Origin: Pachyseris speciosa
Lineage: Eukaryota; Cnidaria; Anthozoa; Scleractinia; Pachyseridae
Length of the DNA stretch: 64,000 nt
Reading direction: 5' to 3'
NCBI GenBank assembly: GCA_016490735.1
Contig: JAEMWC010000032.1
Span: 1,857,501 to 1,921,500, forward strand
The position numbers and the translations under genes were made by a program. A model generated the notes under the pieces. The model worked only from the letters and a program-made list of their open reading frames with translations, made no database searches and was not told the origin of the DNA. Shown in pieces: positions 22,401 to 32,779 of the stretch (its first letter is position 1; each line of letters opens with the position of its first letter).

Positions 22401-23731
22401 TCACATTAATTGCGTTGCGGGTCGCCGCATGTCCCCACTGTCGTTGTTTCCAAGGAATGTTGTCAAGCCTTTGGACCATTTTGCGGTCAGCCGCGTGAGT
22501 GCATTTTTTTTTTCGTTCTCACCGTATTTTTTTGCGCGAAAACTGCAGCTGCTGTAATCAACGTCGTGTTGCATTGCAACGGCAACAGTTGCCCCGGTGG
22601 GTTGTTGGAAGATTTCCAAAATTGCTCCCGCTTCAGGGTCGTAATCCAGTTGGTGGTGCAGGGGGTTGTAGGGTCCAGTGTAATTATGGCCGAGCAGAGT
22701 CCAACCACCTTTGGGCGCGGGCAGTTTGCCAATCAGGCTGTGGATGTCAACCCCTTGTCCGTAATAGTTTTGCATGGTGTGTTTGAAAACCGTGTTGAAA
22801 CCCCGCCCCTTTATAAGAGCGGGGAGAAACGCAGCCCATTTTTGCAGCTGCTCAGGAGAAGCGAAAACAACATCACCAAGCAGACTACCACCATAGCCTT
22901 TCCATTTGATCCAAGAGCCGTAGCTGCGTTTGACACCCTGGCTTTTATAATCAGCGTACTGACGTTTGTAATCGGCCACCATTTTTCGGCCCTCCGCCGC
23001 CGAAACCTCGAGGCCTTTAAAATGTTTGGGGTTGGAAACAACGTCCCAAAGTTTCTTGAAATCAACAAACGGGAATGGTGAAAGTGGAATGCCACTGCCA
23101 AAGTAGTTACGGGCGGTTTTTTTGGCAATGTCCATGAACCCATGGTGTTGTGGAATTGCTTTTCAAAAAGCATTCAAAAATTTCATGTCAGTGACAAACT
23201 TGGGAACCAAAACACCCTGTGAACGAAAGCGCGGGTCAAAGAAATCAGCCAAACCGGCGCCGTCCAAATCAGGTATGTCGGTTTTGTAACGGATGTTGGG
23301 GCGCACCTTGGTTGAAAGCCGATTCAAAGTTTCCGTGCCGACTTTTTGAAAGATGGAGGTGGCTTTTTGAATCCCGTAGTCAATTGCTCGCCGCTGCAGT
23401 TGGGGGCTCCGCATTGCTTCGGAAGCATAGTATCTGCCCATTTCCACCCCCTTTTTTGCAAGATAAGGCACCCCGTGGTGAAGAAACAAATCTAAAGCAG
23501 TACCGGCAATATCTTTGCCAAGCCCTTCACCCTTTACTTGCGTTTTTTTTTTCTCTTCGTTCCAGCGCCACTGCTCATTGGTAGAAAACGTGTTTTGGTT
23601 ATACCACAAACCGCACACTTGGCCTTTCCGAGTCTTCGTGGCCACCCTTTCGTGTTAATTGTTTGAACGGTTTCAGAGCCCGGAACATTTGGGGTTTTGT
23701 GTTTGTCGCGCACACAATACCATTCAACCAT
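22401..23731 (-). pseudogene. minor capsid protein with zinc ribbon and phospholipase A2 domain
   Basis: Three parts read leftwards. (1) 23731-23534: a DUF5679-like zinc ribbon (VEWYCV ... CAVCGITKTRF) ending in a basic tail over an A10 run (minus strand). (2) 23645-23163, -1 frame: HGVPYLAKKGVEMGRYYASEAMR, the conserved minor-capsid segment. (3) Same frame after an in-frame TGA at 23165-23163: a further 244 residues with the PLA2 calcium loop YTGPYNP and catalytic HDVDY. PLA2 domains of this kind let parvovirus and adintovirus particles leave the endosome. The ~130 residues before the PLA2 motif are absent from the element 2 homologue. The TGA is either a nonsense mutation or splits two proteins. 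The -1 step at the A10 run is conserved in element 2. Confidence 0.75.
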
Positions 23732-23747
23732 GGCTGTATTTGAAGTG

Positions 23748-25201
23748 TTATTTTTTGGGTGTAAGGTACGGCGAGGTTGATGATATTGAAGGGGCGGTTT
23801 CATGTTTAACGTTATCCGTCACACCTTTTAATGCCTGTGAGCCCAACAAACGAAACGCGCTGCCCCAAGAAGCAGTCGGGTTTACAAACATACTAGCCGC
23901 ATAAGCAATCTTGTCGGTAAGTGTTGGTTTTCTCCGAACAAGAGCCCCACCCTTTTGGGAAAAATAATTTTTAACCGTTTCTTCGTTTTGTTGCAAATCA
24001 TTGCGGGAAAACATGTTCAAGATGTCTTTAAAGCTTGTGCCTTGGTTTCGCTCATTAAGGAACAACAAACAGTAATACCCACACCTCACACTGTCAATTG
24101 TCTGAATTTGCTGTTCATTGCGTAGATAGGTTTTTAACCCCACATTTCTCATCTCTTTTTCCCACTCCAAAGGTGGATGCTGGCCAAAGGAGTCGAAATA
24201 TTCCATATCTTCGCCTGGCCAGCAGGCAACCCAGTGTGTGCCCAAAGACCCCAAAGCATCCAAATTTAAAATGCAGGGGAAGTGGTGCAAAGGTTTGTAG
24301 TCATTTCGCGAAAAAATACCTTTGATGGGGATGTGCAGAGCTTTGCACCAATTTACCAAATCAACGTTTGACAGAGGAACGTCTTTAAAACCTAACCCTA
24401 TCTTTTTTTTTTCATCCCAAGTCCCGACAACGGGTGGGGATTGGTACCACGCAGGGTTAATCTGCATACCCTTTCCTCCAGTTGATGGAGGGGGTGGAGG
24501 GAGGTATCTTGGAACCGAGCGCCGAGAGCGGGAGGGGCCAACCTGCATACCTTTTCCAATAAGGGATTTAACCAGGCTAATGGCAAGGGGGACACCGATT
24601 GAAGCCAACATTCCTAAAAACCCTCCGCGTTGTGTAGCGCTTCCACCCGACACCCTGCCTTTTTTAATTAAATGTTGTTCAAGCGCTTTTCTTTGTGCGA
24701 GAGTCAATCGTTGAGCCAAAGTTAAAAGTTCCATTTCCTGAGCCCCCCAATGGCCGCTTCCGAAGATTTTATTTAAAAGCTTTTCTGCGCCCCACGAAAC
24801 TCCAGCCTTTGCCCCCTCCTTGAGGGCAGACTTGGCTGCAGACATAACGAAAGGGCGGGCCAAAGAAAACAGTGAAGATAAAAGGCTGCCACCCTGCTGA
24901 ATCATCTTGGGCATCTGGGTTTTGCTAATTTTCAAAACCGCTCCAGTGTTTGCAGCCGCCGCTTTTTGCAGGTGGTTAATTTGGGTTTTTGTCAGAAAAA
25001 TAGTTTCACCCCGGCCAATCTGTTGGGGTTTAAGCTCCAGTGTTTGCAGCGCCGCTTTTTGCAGGTGGTTAATTTGGGTTTTTGTCAGAAAAATAGTTTC
25101 ACCCCGGCCAATCTGTTGGGGTTTAAGACGCAAAGAAACGGGCGCCTTTGCAGAAACGGCTTTCTGAAGTTTAACCTTTTGCCCGTCGGTTCTGTTCCCA
25201 T
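23748..25201 (-). CDS. PRO: core protein fused to adenain-like protease
   Basis: The main frame 25133-23748 gives 461 residues. The N-terminal part is a basic virion core protein with the motif LTKTQINHLQKA followed by KISKTQM and QGGSLLSSLFSL. The motif block is duplicated in tandem (about 24950-25120). After a proline-rich linker comes a cysteine protease of the adenovirus/ULP1 type: GTHWVACW (His), EYFDSFGQ (Asp), RCGYYCLLFL (Cys). It should cleave capsid precursors during maturation. In element 2 the two parts are in different frames. The likely true start is the ATG in ATATATGG at 25201, one frame step upstream of the open frame. A short C-terminal extension follows the protease. Confidence 0.8.
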
Positions 25202-25216
25202 ATATTAAAAGAGTTT

Positions 25217-26488
25217 TTACTGCACAACCAGTTCGGTCCCATTCTTAACAAAGACGAACTCCTTTTCATGTAAGATCGCAGCAAATATTTGGTAATTCAG
25301 GTTGGCGGCTTCATTTAGTGTAAACTCCAGCTCCATATTCATTGCATCGCCCGTCATACTTGGTTTTTGTGCTCGGAGATCGAAGTAAATTACAGGATAA
25401 AGAGACGAAAAGGAATTTATGTCAACTTGAGTTCCTGTGTTGGGATTGTTTTTTCGATGGTTAAAGTCAATCAAATCGCTGTAGATACGCAATATGTCGT
25501 GTGTTTCGTAACGGAGATTGGGATAAAAATCAGCCCCATATTTAAGCCTGCAACTTGCCAACTTGACGGAATTGTCCCCATCAATATCCAAAGTGTCGAA
25601 AACGTACGGGTTGTGGGTAAGTGATCTCGTTCTTGTTGGCCGCTGGATGAAAACAAACACATGTTTGGGGTTTTTGACTCTAGCCGAGATTCTAAACACC
25701 CCAGACGCGTCCTTCATGGAAGGGCTTGGCGCCAGCTGTTCCTGCAAATAATACCATCTCACGGGTTTAAAGAACTGTTCGTTCACCCTTTTTTGACCTT
25801 CCGGTGAAAGTTGCAGCCTGGGAACCCACAGTTCTATTTTTTTGACCACAATCCGTCGCGCCGTCGCGTCGTTTTGGAAAATTAATTCATTGTTGTCTTG
25901 CAGATCAACCAAAATTTCAAGGTTTAATGCTGGAAGCAATTTGTCCCACAGCTCCTCGAAAAGGCGAAATGGTTAAGAGGAATTACCGTTTTAACATTTC
26001 CCGCCCCTTTCGACTGAACGTGCCGCGCCGAGATGCCTTTGTTGGTGGCAGTTTGTGGGTTTGTCACGGTTGTATTATCAGTGTCAAGATACCAAAACTC
26101 TCGCTTTGCAACACTTCGCGCGTAGTCGTCGTAATAGTTGAGCAAAGTTTTAATAAAAATGATTCGTCCAATATCCGTTACTTGGTAAATTGGTTTGCCA
26201 GAAGACTGTACAACCAATCTTTTAATCAGTGAAAACGAACCGTTCATGGGGGCTGTTTGAGCGTTATCAGCAATGTCGGCCCCATCCGCACGAGCTTCGA
26301 ACCGAAACTCAACATTAAAATAAGCGTTGTACCAATCTAAAATAATGTTGCGATTAAAGGCGTTGAATTTGAGCCCACTTTTTTTCCGGTTGTTCCTGGC
26401 CGTTTTCTGGAAACGTAAGGGGGGTTTCAAGACTGATACGCTCAACATCGGTTTTCTCAAGAAACGGCGCTGTGCGAAACCACGCCAT
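25217..26488 (-). pseudogene. MCP: major capsid protein (double jelly-roll), frame-broken
   Basis: Two overlapping frames (26460-25924 and 25939-25217) form one gene, with a start ATG in ATATAATGG at 26488 in a third frame. The parts align with the element 2 MCP: WYNAYFNVEF, the FWYLDTD segment, then KPKHVFVFIQ-type (here NPKHVFVFIQR), YPVIYFDLRAQK and the C-terminal ILHEKEF. About 420 residues in total, the usual Polinton MCP size. The break near 25930 is a -1 step in a T run. Confidence 0.75.
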
Positions 26489-26507
26489 TATATTTTGCAA
26501 AAAAAAT

Positions 26508-26802
26508 TCAAAGGCGGTTAGCTAAAATTTGGGTGAGTTTCCACGTGGCCTGTCCTCGCTGCTTTTGTCTTAAAATTTTTTGAATTTTTTTACCGCCCCT
26601 TTCCTCCACCTTTGGCGATGGCTCCGTTTCGGTTTCCTTTTTCGCTGGTGCGGTTTTTTTGTGGTTTGGCAAACAAAGGTTCGGGCGCAAACAGCGAGTC
26701 GCGAATAAGCCCCGAGCCCACGTGCCTGTGGCGGTACCAGCCCAACCGAGGGTCAAAAAACTCCATCCATTCACTTGGGTTGAAATGCATATATGTATTC
26801 AT
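26508..26802 (-). pseudogene. small basic virion protein, frame-broken
   Basis: Two overlapping frames (26802-26590 and 26774-26508). The N-terminal part has HFNPSEWMEFFDPRLGWYRHRH; the downstream frame is lysine/arginine-rich (KKTAPAKKETETE). It lies between penton and MCP, the same place as the basic 76-residue gene at 49759 in element 2, so a DNA-binding core role is plausible, though sequence similarity is slight. Confidence 0.4.
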
Positions 26803-27574
26803 GAATTTTTTACCTCGCGAATGACAAGGTTGAGAGCCACGTCAGCCCCGTTTAAATCCAAAATGTTATTTCGCCCATCAGTGATTCGTATACGGATCGA
26901 GTCGACGGTCGACTTATAAATTGGGTGAAATTCAAGGCGGAAGGGTTCTTCGCTGAAAGGGAAACTTACCACTTTATTTACAGTAGACACCGAATATAAA
27001 ACATCTGATGCCACGTCCCGCACCCTCCTCGTAATCAAATGGCAATGGATGAAAACCCAATCCACCCCCCGAGTGATGTTTGGTATTTTGTTTCCCACAA
27101 AACTCGAAGCGTTGCGTAAAATCTTTTTGTCGAAACCAAGCAGAGCCGCAAACTCACCAACAGACAAGTCAATTTCCCAGTCAGCCTTAGCAATGGTAAT
27201 TACCACACGGTAAATGGTTAAATCGAAATAAAGGTTGAAAATGTACTGTTTTGTGCGGCGTCTTTGTCCACGTACCCAATGTGTTCTTGAATGTAGGCGG
27301 CCAGATTCGTGTAGTTGTACATTCCATAAGGGATGGTCAAAGTTTTCCAGGTGGATTCGCCCCTTTTACGCCATTTCAGCTGGTTGTTCTTGTACTCTGC
27401 GCTGACGTTATTCCAGGAATAGGTCATTGTCACCAACTTGTTAAGCGCAGCTTCGTACTTTTTGCCTTCCTTAAGACTAATCGGTGGGGTGAAAAAGATT
27501 TCAAAATCGTGTGTTTTTTGTGCCGGGTTTGCCAACCGCGCAAGGCTTGAGTCCAACAGCAAATGGAAACTCAT
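26799..27574 (-). pseudogene. penton-like minor capsid protein, one frame break
   Basis: 27574-27218 carries the N-terminal half (HDFEIFFTPPISL, MTYSWNNV, IPYGMYNYTNLAAYI) and 27206-26799 the C-terminal half (PNITRGVDWVFIHC, SFPFSEEPFRLEFHPIY, DLNGADVALNLVIRE). The intact homologue in element 2 (48960-49745) matches the same landmarks in order. This is the single jelly-roll vertex protein of Polintons. The break is a -1 step. It overlaps the next gene start by 4 bases. Confidence 0.75.
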
Positions 27575-28491
27575 TCTATGTAATCGCGAAAAATTTGTTT
27601 CCCCATTTCCATGGTTAACACACGGTTTTCAACAAGCTTATTAACCAAAGCCTTTATTTCTTTGCGCAGTTTAATTGAGGTGTTTCCTGCGCGCAGAATC
27701 CCAAGCTTCAGATACAAAGAGTCTATCATTTCCTCGTCTTGTGGGGAAAAACCACTGCCCTCCATCCACTCCGCATTGTTGTCGTCTTCTTCTTCATCTG
27801 TTTCAATCGCAGGTCGCCGGCTCACAACAGCCTTTTCAAGAGATGTCTTTTTTTTTTCTTTTGGTGGAGAAAGAGGGGCCTTTTTCAAACACTGTTTTCC
27901 CTGCTGAAGCGCGCTGGCCGACACCTGTTTTCCTCGCTGTGAAGGTGGTGGCATAGACGCCCCTTCCCTATTGGCGAGAATGGCATCCCTACGCACCATT
28001 AACTGGCCTATGGTCCAATCTTTGTATCTTCCCGATTTTACCATCTCCTGATCACTTTTTTCTATTTTCGTGATCATGCTGTTGAGCGTCCGCAAATCGT
28101 TGGACTCGTTGTAGTTTTCGAGAAACTTTGTTTGCGTTGGGGGTTCCCACTGAGCCCTTTCAACAATGGGTGGGGGTGACGCTGGAAAGGACTCCTCGTC
28201 TTCAACGGGAGATGGGGGTGGTGTGGGGGCCTCTGGTTGAAACCCCTTCTGCCAGTCAAAGGGGTTAATTCGGTCCAGCTCGTCCATTTCGTAGTCGGGC
28301 ACCTCTGCGGGTTCTTTTTCAACTTGGGGTTGCGGCAGTCGTTGGGTGATTGGTTTGAAAAGGCGCTCCGTTTCAAGGGCGCCCACCGCCTTTTTAAGAT
28401 TTTCTGTTTTAAAATTTTGTCTGATTGTTTCCTTCTGCTGCTCCAGTGACGCCTCGGCCTGGGCTCTCTGCTGCCTTTTCTTGAGAGACAT
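27571..28491 (-). CDS. conserved virion-block protein of unknown function
   Basis: 307 residues from the ATG in TTATATATG at 28491. Proline/glutamate-rich and probably disordered in the middle, helical at both ends, with a C-terminal segment LGILRAGN...IKALVNKL. It occupies the same first position in the capsid block as the gene at 48148 in element 2, which shares a related C-terminal segment (LLGGSISAGN, NRLGILKTG). It shares a divergent promoter with the ATPase gene. It overlaps the penton start by 4 bases. Confidence 0.6.
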   Translation of the reverse strand: MSLKKRQQRAQAEASLEQQKETIRQNFKTENLKKAVGALETERLFKPITQRLPQPQVEKEPAEVPDYEMDELDRINPFDWQKGFQPEAPTPPPSPVEDEESFPASPPPIVERAQWEPPTQTKFLENYNESNDLRTLNSMITKIEKSDQEMVKSGRYKDWTIGQLMVRRDAILANREGASMPPPSQRGKQVSASALQQGKQCLKKAPLSPPKEKKKTSLEKAVVSRRPAIETDEEEDDNNAEWMEGSGFSPQDEEMIDSLYLKLGILRAGNTSIKLRKEIKALVNKLVENRVLTMEMGKQIFRDYIE

Positions 28492-28501
28492 ATATAACAG
28501 C
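28491..28501. promoter_or_regulatory. divergent TATATA promoter between capsid block and ATPase
   Basis: Only 10 bases separate the ATG at 28491 (minus) from the ATG at 28502 (plus). TATATA at 28491-28496 overlaps the minus-strand start codon. Several element 1 genes have the same TATATATG arrangement (18914, 21526, 21980, 25201, 31563). Confidence 0.5.
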
Positions 28502-29134
28502 ATGAAAATTCCAAACTACGAGCCCCTAACCATAGAGACGGGATGGATGCATGAGGACCATGCCTGAGGACATTTTTCGCATGTTGATTTGTGGGCCAAG
28601 TGGGTCCGGCAAAACAAACATTTTGCTGCACATGCTTTACCGGCTATTGGAGTACGATAAGATGCTTCTCTTTTCAAAAACCTTCATCAAAACAAGTACC
28701 AGGCGCTTCTCAACGACTTTGCGAAAAGAATCAACCCCAAGGTTGGCTACGAAGTTATTGAAGCGTTTGGTGGGGATGACATCATTCCTGTCGGTGAGCT
28801 GGACCCCGGCAACCAAAAAATTGTTGTGTTCGCCGATTTGTTGTGCGAAAAAAACCAGGACACCGTTGTGGAATACTTCATCGGCGGTCGGCACTACAAC
28901 TGCGCTGTGATTTATTTGTCGCATGATTTTTTCAAAACCCCCAAACCCATTCGCGACAACTGCAGCCACTTCTGCATTTTTGCTTTTCCTGAAAGGGAAA
29001 ACCGGCGAATAGCGGCTGATTTGGGGGTGCGCCCCCTGGAACTTTTAAGTCGCGCAACCGAGGGCAAGTACTCCTTTTTGTATTTGGACAAACCGAGGAA
29101 AATAATTAACAAAAATTTCGATGAAAGTATATAA
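28502..29134 (+). pseudogene. ATP: FtsK/HerA-type genome-packaging ATPase, frame-broken
   Basis: Start MKIPNYEPL at 28502, then a frame change before PEDIFRMLICGPSGSGKT (Walker A, about 28591-28614) and another before FADLLCEK (Walker B, about 28826-28850). The C-terminal part has SVIYLSHDFF-type sensor (here AVIYLSHDFF), the CSHFCIF segment and YSFLYLDKP, matching the element 2 ATPase. About 210 residues, normal for Polinton packaging ATPases. It pumps the DNA into the capsid. Confidence 0.8.
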
Positions 29135-29138
29135 AATC

Positions 29139-30275
29139 ATGGGGTGGCTAAATGAACTTCCAGGGTTTCTTTTCCGCCGCGCTGGGGAAGGTGTTCCTGG
29201 GCCGCGTGGTCCACCTGGCCCGAGTGGGCAACATGGTGACAAGGGAGATCCTGGCCCTGCCGGACCTGCCGGACCTACGGGGCCCACACGACCTACAGGG
29301 CCTGCAGGGCCTGCGGGGCCTACAGGACCAAGGGGGTTGCGGGGACAGCAGGGCCCTGCTGGTCCGCAGGGAACTCAAGGGGTGCAGGGCCATCCTGGTC
29401 CGCAAGGTGCGCAAGGCCCCCAAGGTCCACACGGACCAAGAGGGGCGCAAGGGCTGCAAGGTCCAGCCGGACCTGGCGGTGATGGCGACTTCAAAAAGGA
29501 CGGCAGCGTTACAATGACAGGCAACCTGAACATGGGGCGAAACCTTGTTACCAACATGGTTTACCCCAAGGACATCCTTGACGCCACAAACAAAAGCTAC
29601 GTCGACTCTGAAATTGCGAGTTGTTTGAAACGGGAGGGAAACGACCCGGCGGAAGGCGATCTGAACATGGCCGGGTACGCCATCGAAGATTTGAAAGACG
29701 CCGATAACAGCACGCCCGCTGAGAACGCCGTCAATAAAATATATGTGGACCAAGGTTTGCAAACCAAACTCGATGCAATCGCGCAAAAAAACTTGAACAT
29801 GAACAACAATGCCATTATCAATCTGGTCCCACCCGCCGACGCAAACGACGCGGCGACGAAAAGATATGCCGACGACTATTTTCTTCGAAGAGACGGTTCG
29901 ACTGCAATGTATGGCGATCTGTCGATGACCAACCACAAAATCGAAAATGTTGGCGCTCCAGCCGCCGACAAAGATGTTGCCAACAAAATTTATGTCGACC
30001 AGGCCCCTTTTCTCAAACTTGCTAGTGGGCAAATGGCGGGCGACGTTGACATGCACAACAACACACTCGCAAACTTAAAGGACCCTGTGGCTCCAAGCAG
30101 TGGAGCAACCAAAAGATATGTCGACGCAACTCACGTGGAGGCCTCCGGCACGGGCCCGCAAGAAAACCCCTTCAAATATCTTATGGAAGACGTTGACGAA
30201 TCTACTGCTGAAAATAACATCACAGTGCATAGTATCACCAACTTCACAGCCTCTCCTCGCCAAATAAACCAATAG
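29139..30275 (+). CDS. collagen-like fibre protein, truncated by a stop
   Basis: Preferred start MGWLNELPG at 29139 (after TATATAAAATC). Residues ~20-125 are Gly-X-Y collagen repeats. Four or more ~45-residue modules follow of the type DGS-x-AM-x-GDLNM...I-x-N...A-x-N-K-x-YVD, like phage tail-fibre repeats. A last module starts [13 protein letters not shown]. An in-frame TAG at 30273 cuts this module; about 40 residues still similar to the element 2 fibre continue in the same frame behind it, so this looks like a true nonsense mutation. Probable role: trimeric attachment spike. Higher GC than the left arm of the element. Confidence 0.75.
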   Translation: MGWLNELPGFLFRRAGEGVPGPRGPPGPSGQHGDKGDPGPAGPAGPTGPTRPTGPAGPAGPTGPRGLRGQQGPAGPQGTQGVQGHPGPQGAQGPQGPHGPRGAQGLQGPAGPGGDGDFKKDGSVTMTGNLNMGRNLVTNMVYPKDILDATNKSYVDSEIASCLKREGNDPAEGDLNMAGYAIEDLKDADNSTPAENAVNKIYVDQGLQTKLDAIAQKNLNMNNNAIINLVPPADANDAATKRYADDYFLRRDGSTAMYGDLSMTNHKIENVGAPAADKDVANKIYVDQAPFLKLASGQMAGDVDMHNNTLANLKDPVAPSSGATKRYVDATHVEASGTGPQENPFKYLMEDVDESTAENNITVHSITNFTASPRQINQ

Positions 30276-30601
30276 GCATACAATTTCACCCTAGTCGATG
30301 ACAAAGATGGAACTGAACAGTACCGCAGCAGAATTGGTTTTAACCTTTTCAGACTCCCAATTGAACTTCAGAGGGTCAAGTCCATTTTCGTTTAGTTGTT
30401 GAAAATATAAAACATTCAACTTTAAGAACTTATAATTTTGATTACAGCACTTCTCCAACAAAAAGTAATTATTATGATATATTTGATAAAGCAAATTTTT
30501 AAAAAATTGACATAAATACAGGCTTTATCCAACAAAAACTTTCTTTCTTTTTTAAAGGACGGGCGTCGCAAGTGTTTTTCACATTAAAATGTGTATAATA
30601 T
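30276..30601. other. decayed fibre 3' end and spacer
   Basis: 30276-30395 continues the fibre frame after the TAG (YRSRIGFNLF) and then stops. The remainder is AT-rich spacer ending in the promoter-like TGTATAATATATG of the next gene. Confidence 0.5.
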
Positions 30602-31117
30602 ATGCTCTTTCGAAAACAATCAAGCGCGCCGCCAATTAACATTTTTGACTTCAACCACATTGAGCCAACTCTTCACAAAGATGTGGTAGCAATGTTAAAA
30701 CATCTTTACATTTTTTACCACAAAAAACACAGGGGTTACCAAAAACTTGCCCGCTCATTTCACCACAAAAACCTGTTTTGCAACGTGGTTGCGGGTAAAG
30801 CTGTTCTGGCTGGCGCTGTTGCTGGTGGGGCCACTTTCCAACCTGCTGTCATTGCCAGTCTGACTTCTTTCGGTGTTGTTGTCAAAATTATCGCAGCTGC
30901 AAAAAAGTACGACAAAAAGGTGGAAAAGGCAAACTTTGCCCGGGTTGAGTATAAAAAAATATTGGATGAAATCCGGTTCTATCTTCGAGGCGAACCTTTT
31001 AATTCAACTGAGTTCCTTGATAAACTCAAAATGATTGACAACTTCATTTCTGACCATTGTATGGAAATCCCCGAAAAGATGCAAAGAAAATACACGAAAT
31101 GTTCCATTGCCGAGTAA
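30602..31117 (+). CDS. conserved hydrophobic-core protein of unknown function
   Basis: 171 residues, start in ATAATATATG. The central ~40 residues (VVAGKAVLAGAVAGG ... SFGVVVKIIAA) are a glycine/alanine-rich hydrophobic hairpin, probably membrane-inserting. A charged helical region follows with YKKILDEIRFYLRG. The pair of ORFs at 41837-42321 in element 2 has the same plan (basic helix with YH, hydrophobic core, then LNSIKDKLRSG), so this is a conserved gene of these elements. Possible viroporin or membrane remodelling role (inference). Confidence 0.6.
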   Translation: MLFRKQSSAPPINIFDFNHIEPTLHKDVVAMLKHLYIFYHKKHRGYQKLARSFHHKNLFCNVVAGKAVLAGAVAGGATFQPAVIASLTSFGVVVKIIAAAKKYDKKVEKANFARVEYKKILDEIRFYLRGEPFNSTEFLDKLKMIDNFISDHCMEIPEKMQRKYTKCSIAE

Positions 31118-31184
31118 CACTTTCCCACCATTCATCAAACCTTTCTTTCGCCCGGCGCCGTGTCTTGGGGTGAATTTTTTTAAC

Positions 31185-31544
31185 TTAAGGGTGAAGTTTT
31201 GCAAGTATTTGTTTTTGTTGTGGCCAAACCCCGTTTGAAGCTTTTAAAAAATAGTCAAAAAGAAAACACACATAGTTTACCGATTTGGGGTAAATATATT
31301 TTCTGAAGTCATTAATTACATGCGCCAAAAACTTCCACCTTTGCGGCTCGTTAACATCAACAGTTATTTCGTGTTTTGGAAGAACTTTGCGCAGGTTAAT
31401 GTATGAAACTGGGTGGACTGCCCAACCTTCCTCTTGCCGGGTTGGAACTGGAATGCCAAGGTCTTCAACACGTTTACATACTTTGCAAAAGTATTCCCAT
31501 TTTTTTTGGTCTACTTCCATTTTTGCACCACAACACTTTGCCAT
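31185..31544 (-). CDS. zinc-ribbon protein, possibly transcription factor
   Basis: 119 residues, start MAKCCGAKM. It has one CC pair and one CKVC pair (a likely four-cysteine zinc site) followed by an all-helical domain. The general plan (zinc ribbon then helices) is that of VLTF3-like factors in related elements, but I see no decisive motif. Its start is 18 bases from the oppositely oriented integrase start, so they share a promoter region. Confidence 0.45.
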   Translation of the reverse strand: MAKCCGAKMEVDQKKWEYFCKVCKRVEDLGIPVPTRQEEGWAVHPVSYINLRKVLPKHEITVDVNEPQRWKFLAHVINDFRKYIYPKSVNYVCFLFDYFLKASNGVWPQQKQILAKLHP

Positions 31545-31562
31545 CTTTTTGTGGTTTTATAT

Positions 31563-32572
31563 ATGCAAAATGAATCAACGCCTTTCAAAAATTTACTACA
31601 GTCCGCAAGGTTATGGAAAGGGTTTGCCGCGGCGAAAAAACTGGCCCAAACTGCAAAGGTTTCGGAAGCCGCTGCCAAACAATGGCTGCAAAGGCAGGCG
31701 CTTTGGCAGGTTTTTCTTCCCGCCCCGCGAAACATTCCCCGACCGAAGTTTGACATTCCAACTCCCAATGCGGTACATCAAGCTGATTTGCTTTTTATTC
31801 CCCACGACAGGGTGGGACGCAAAACATTCAAATACGCGTTGACTGTTGTTGATGTGGCCAGCCGATTCAAGGCGGCCGAGCCTTTGGCCACAAAAAATTC
31901 CGACGAAGTGGCGCAAGCCTTCCAAAAGATTTACAAACGCGGGCCGCTTCGATGGCCAAAGCTGCTTCAGGTGGATCCGGGGCGTGAATTTATGGGCGCG
32001 GTTTCCAGAGAAATGGAGAAACATGGAACAACCATTCGCCGCGGGCATGTGGAGGTGCATCGCGACCAGGCGATTGTGGAACGCTTTAATCGTACTCTGG
32101 CAGAGCGCCTGTTCCGGCAGCAATACGCAGTTGAAATGCGGTTGGCAGAAGGGGAACGAGCGATTGAGTGGGTGGTGCGGCTTTCCAGAGTTGTTGCCGC
32201 AATGAATAACCAAACCACTCGGCTAACTGGTTTGAAACCCGCAGTCGCCATCCAAAAACAATCTGTGTTTGCTAGCCCCGCAACTTTTTATTCCAGACCC
32301 GTTGGAATGGCCGAAAAAACCCTTCCCGCAAGAACAGAGGTGCGCTATCTGTACCACCACGGCGAGTTGGAAGGAGGCACACGCCGAGCAACAGATCCAA
32401 TCTGGTCGCTGAAAGTTTTCGAGTTGCGTGGGTTATGATTAAACCTGGCCAACCGGTGATGTATTGGCTTGCTGACCCTGAAATGGGCGGCGGACCAAAA
32501 CGCAGCTTCGTGCGGGAAGAGTTAATGGTTGTTCCACCAAACACCGAGCTTCCTCCTGCTAAGCCCGCTTAA
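31563..32572 (+). pseudogene. INT: retrovirus-like (DDE) integrase, one frame break
   Basis: Start MQNESTPF at 31563 in TTATATATG. The rve core has D in HQADLLFI, D in LQVDPGREF and E in AIVERFNRT, in that order. The open frame ends at 32438. A C-terminal SH3-like segment (KPGQPVMYWLADP, SFVREELMVVP) continues in the -1 frame to the TAA near 32570. It integrates the viral DNA and should generate the short target duplication. Unlike element 2, this integrase is a free-standing gene and shows no chromodomain. Confidence 0.8.
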
Positions 32573-32596
32573 CATTATTTTTTACCTAGCTTCTTC

Positions 32597-32770
32597 TCAG
32601 GTAATAGCTGGTGGGAACAATTTCGTGGTATGTTTTATAGTAACTTTCCACGGCAAATTAAATTTGTGGGTTTTTCCGGTTTGCAAACATTGCAAACAAG
32701 CGCCGTTAAATTCTGGACACTTTGTACTCACAACAATTTTCACAATAATTCCATTGCATACCGGTATCAT
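32597..32770 (-). CDS. small cysteine-containing ORF downstream of POLB
   Basis: 57 residues (MIPVCNGIIV...LFPPAIT), with cysteines in KCPEFNGACLQC suggesting a zinc knuckle. It begins 9 bases after the POLB stop on the same strand. Too short for a family call; supported only by position and composition. Confidence 0.35.
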   Translation of the reverse strand: MIPVCNGIIVKIVVSTKCPEFNGACLQCLQTGKTHKFNLPWKVTIKHTTKLFPPAIT

Positions 32771-32779
32771 CTTTCCTTA

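Noticed and set aside
29148..30056. 302-residue minus-strand ORF over the collagen-like fibre gene
   Set aside because: Antisense shadow caused by the GC-rich Gly-X-Y codons; no motif, and the plus strand clearly codes.
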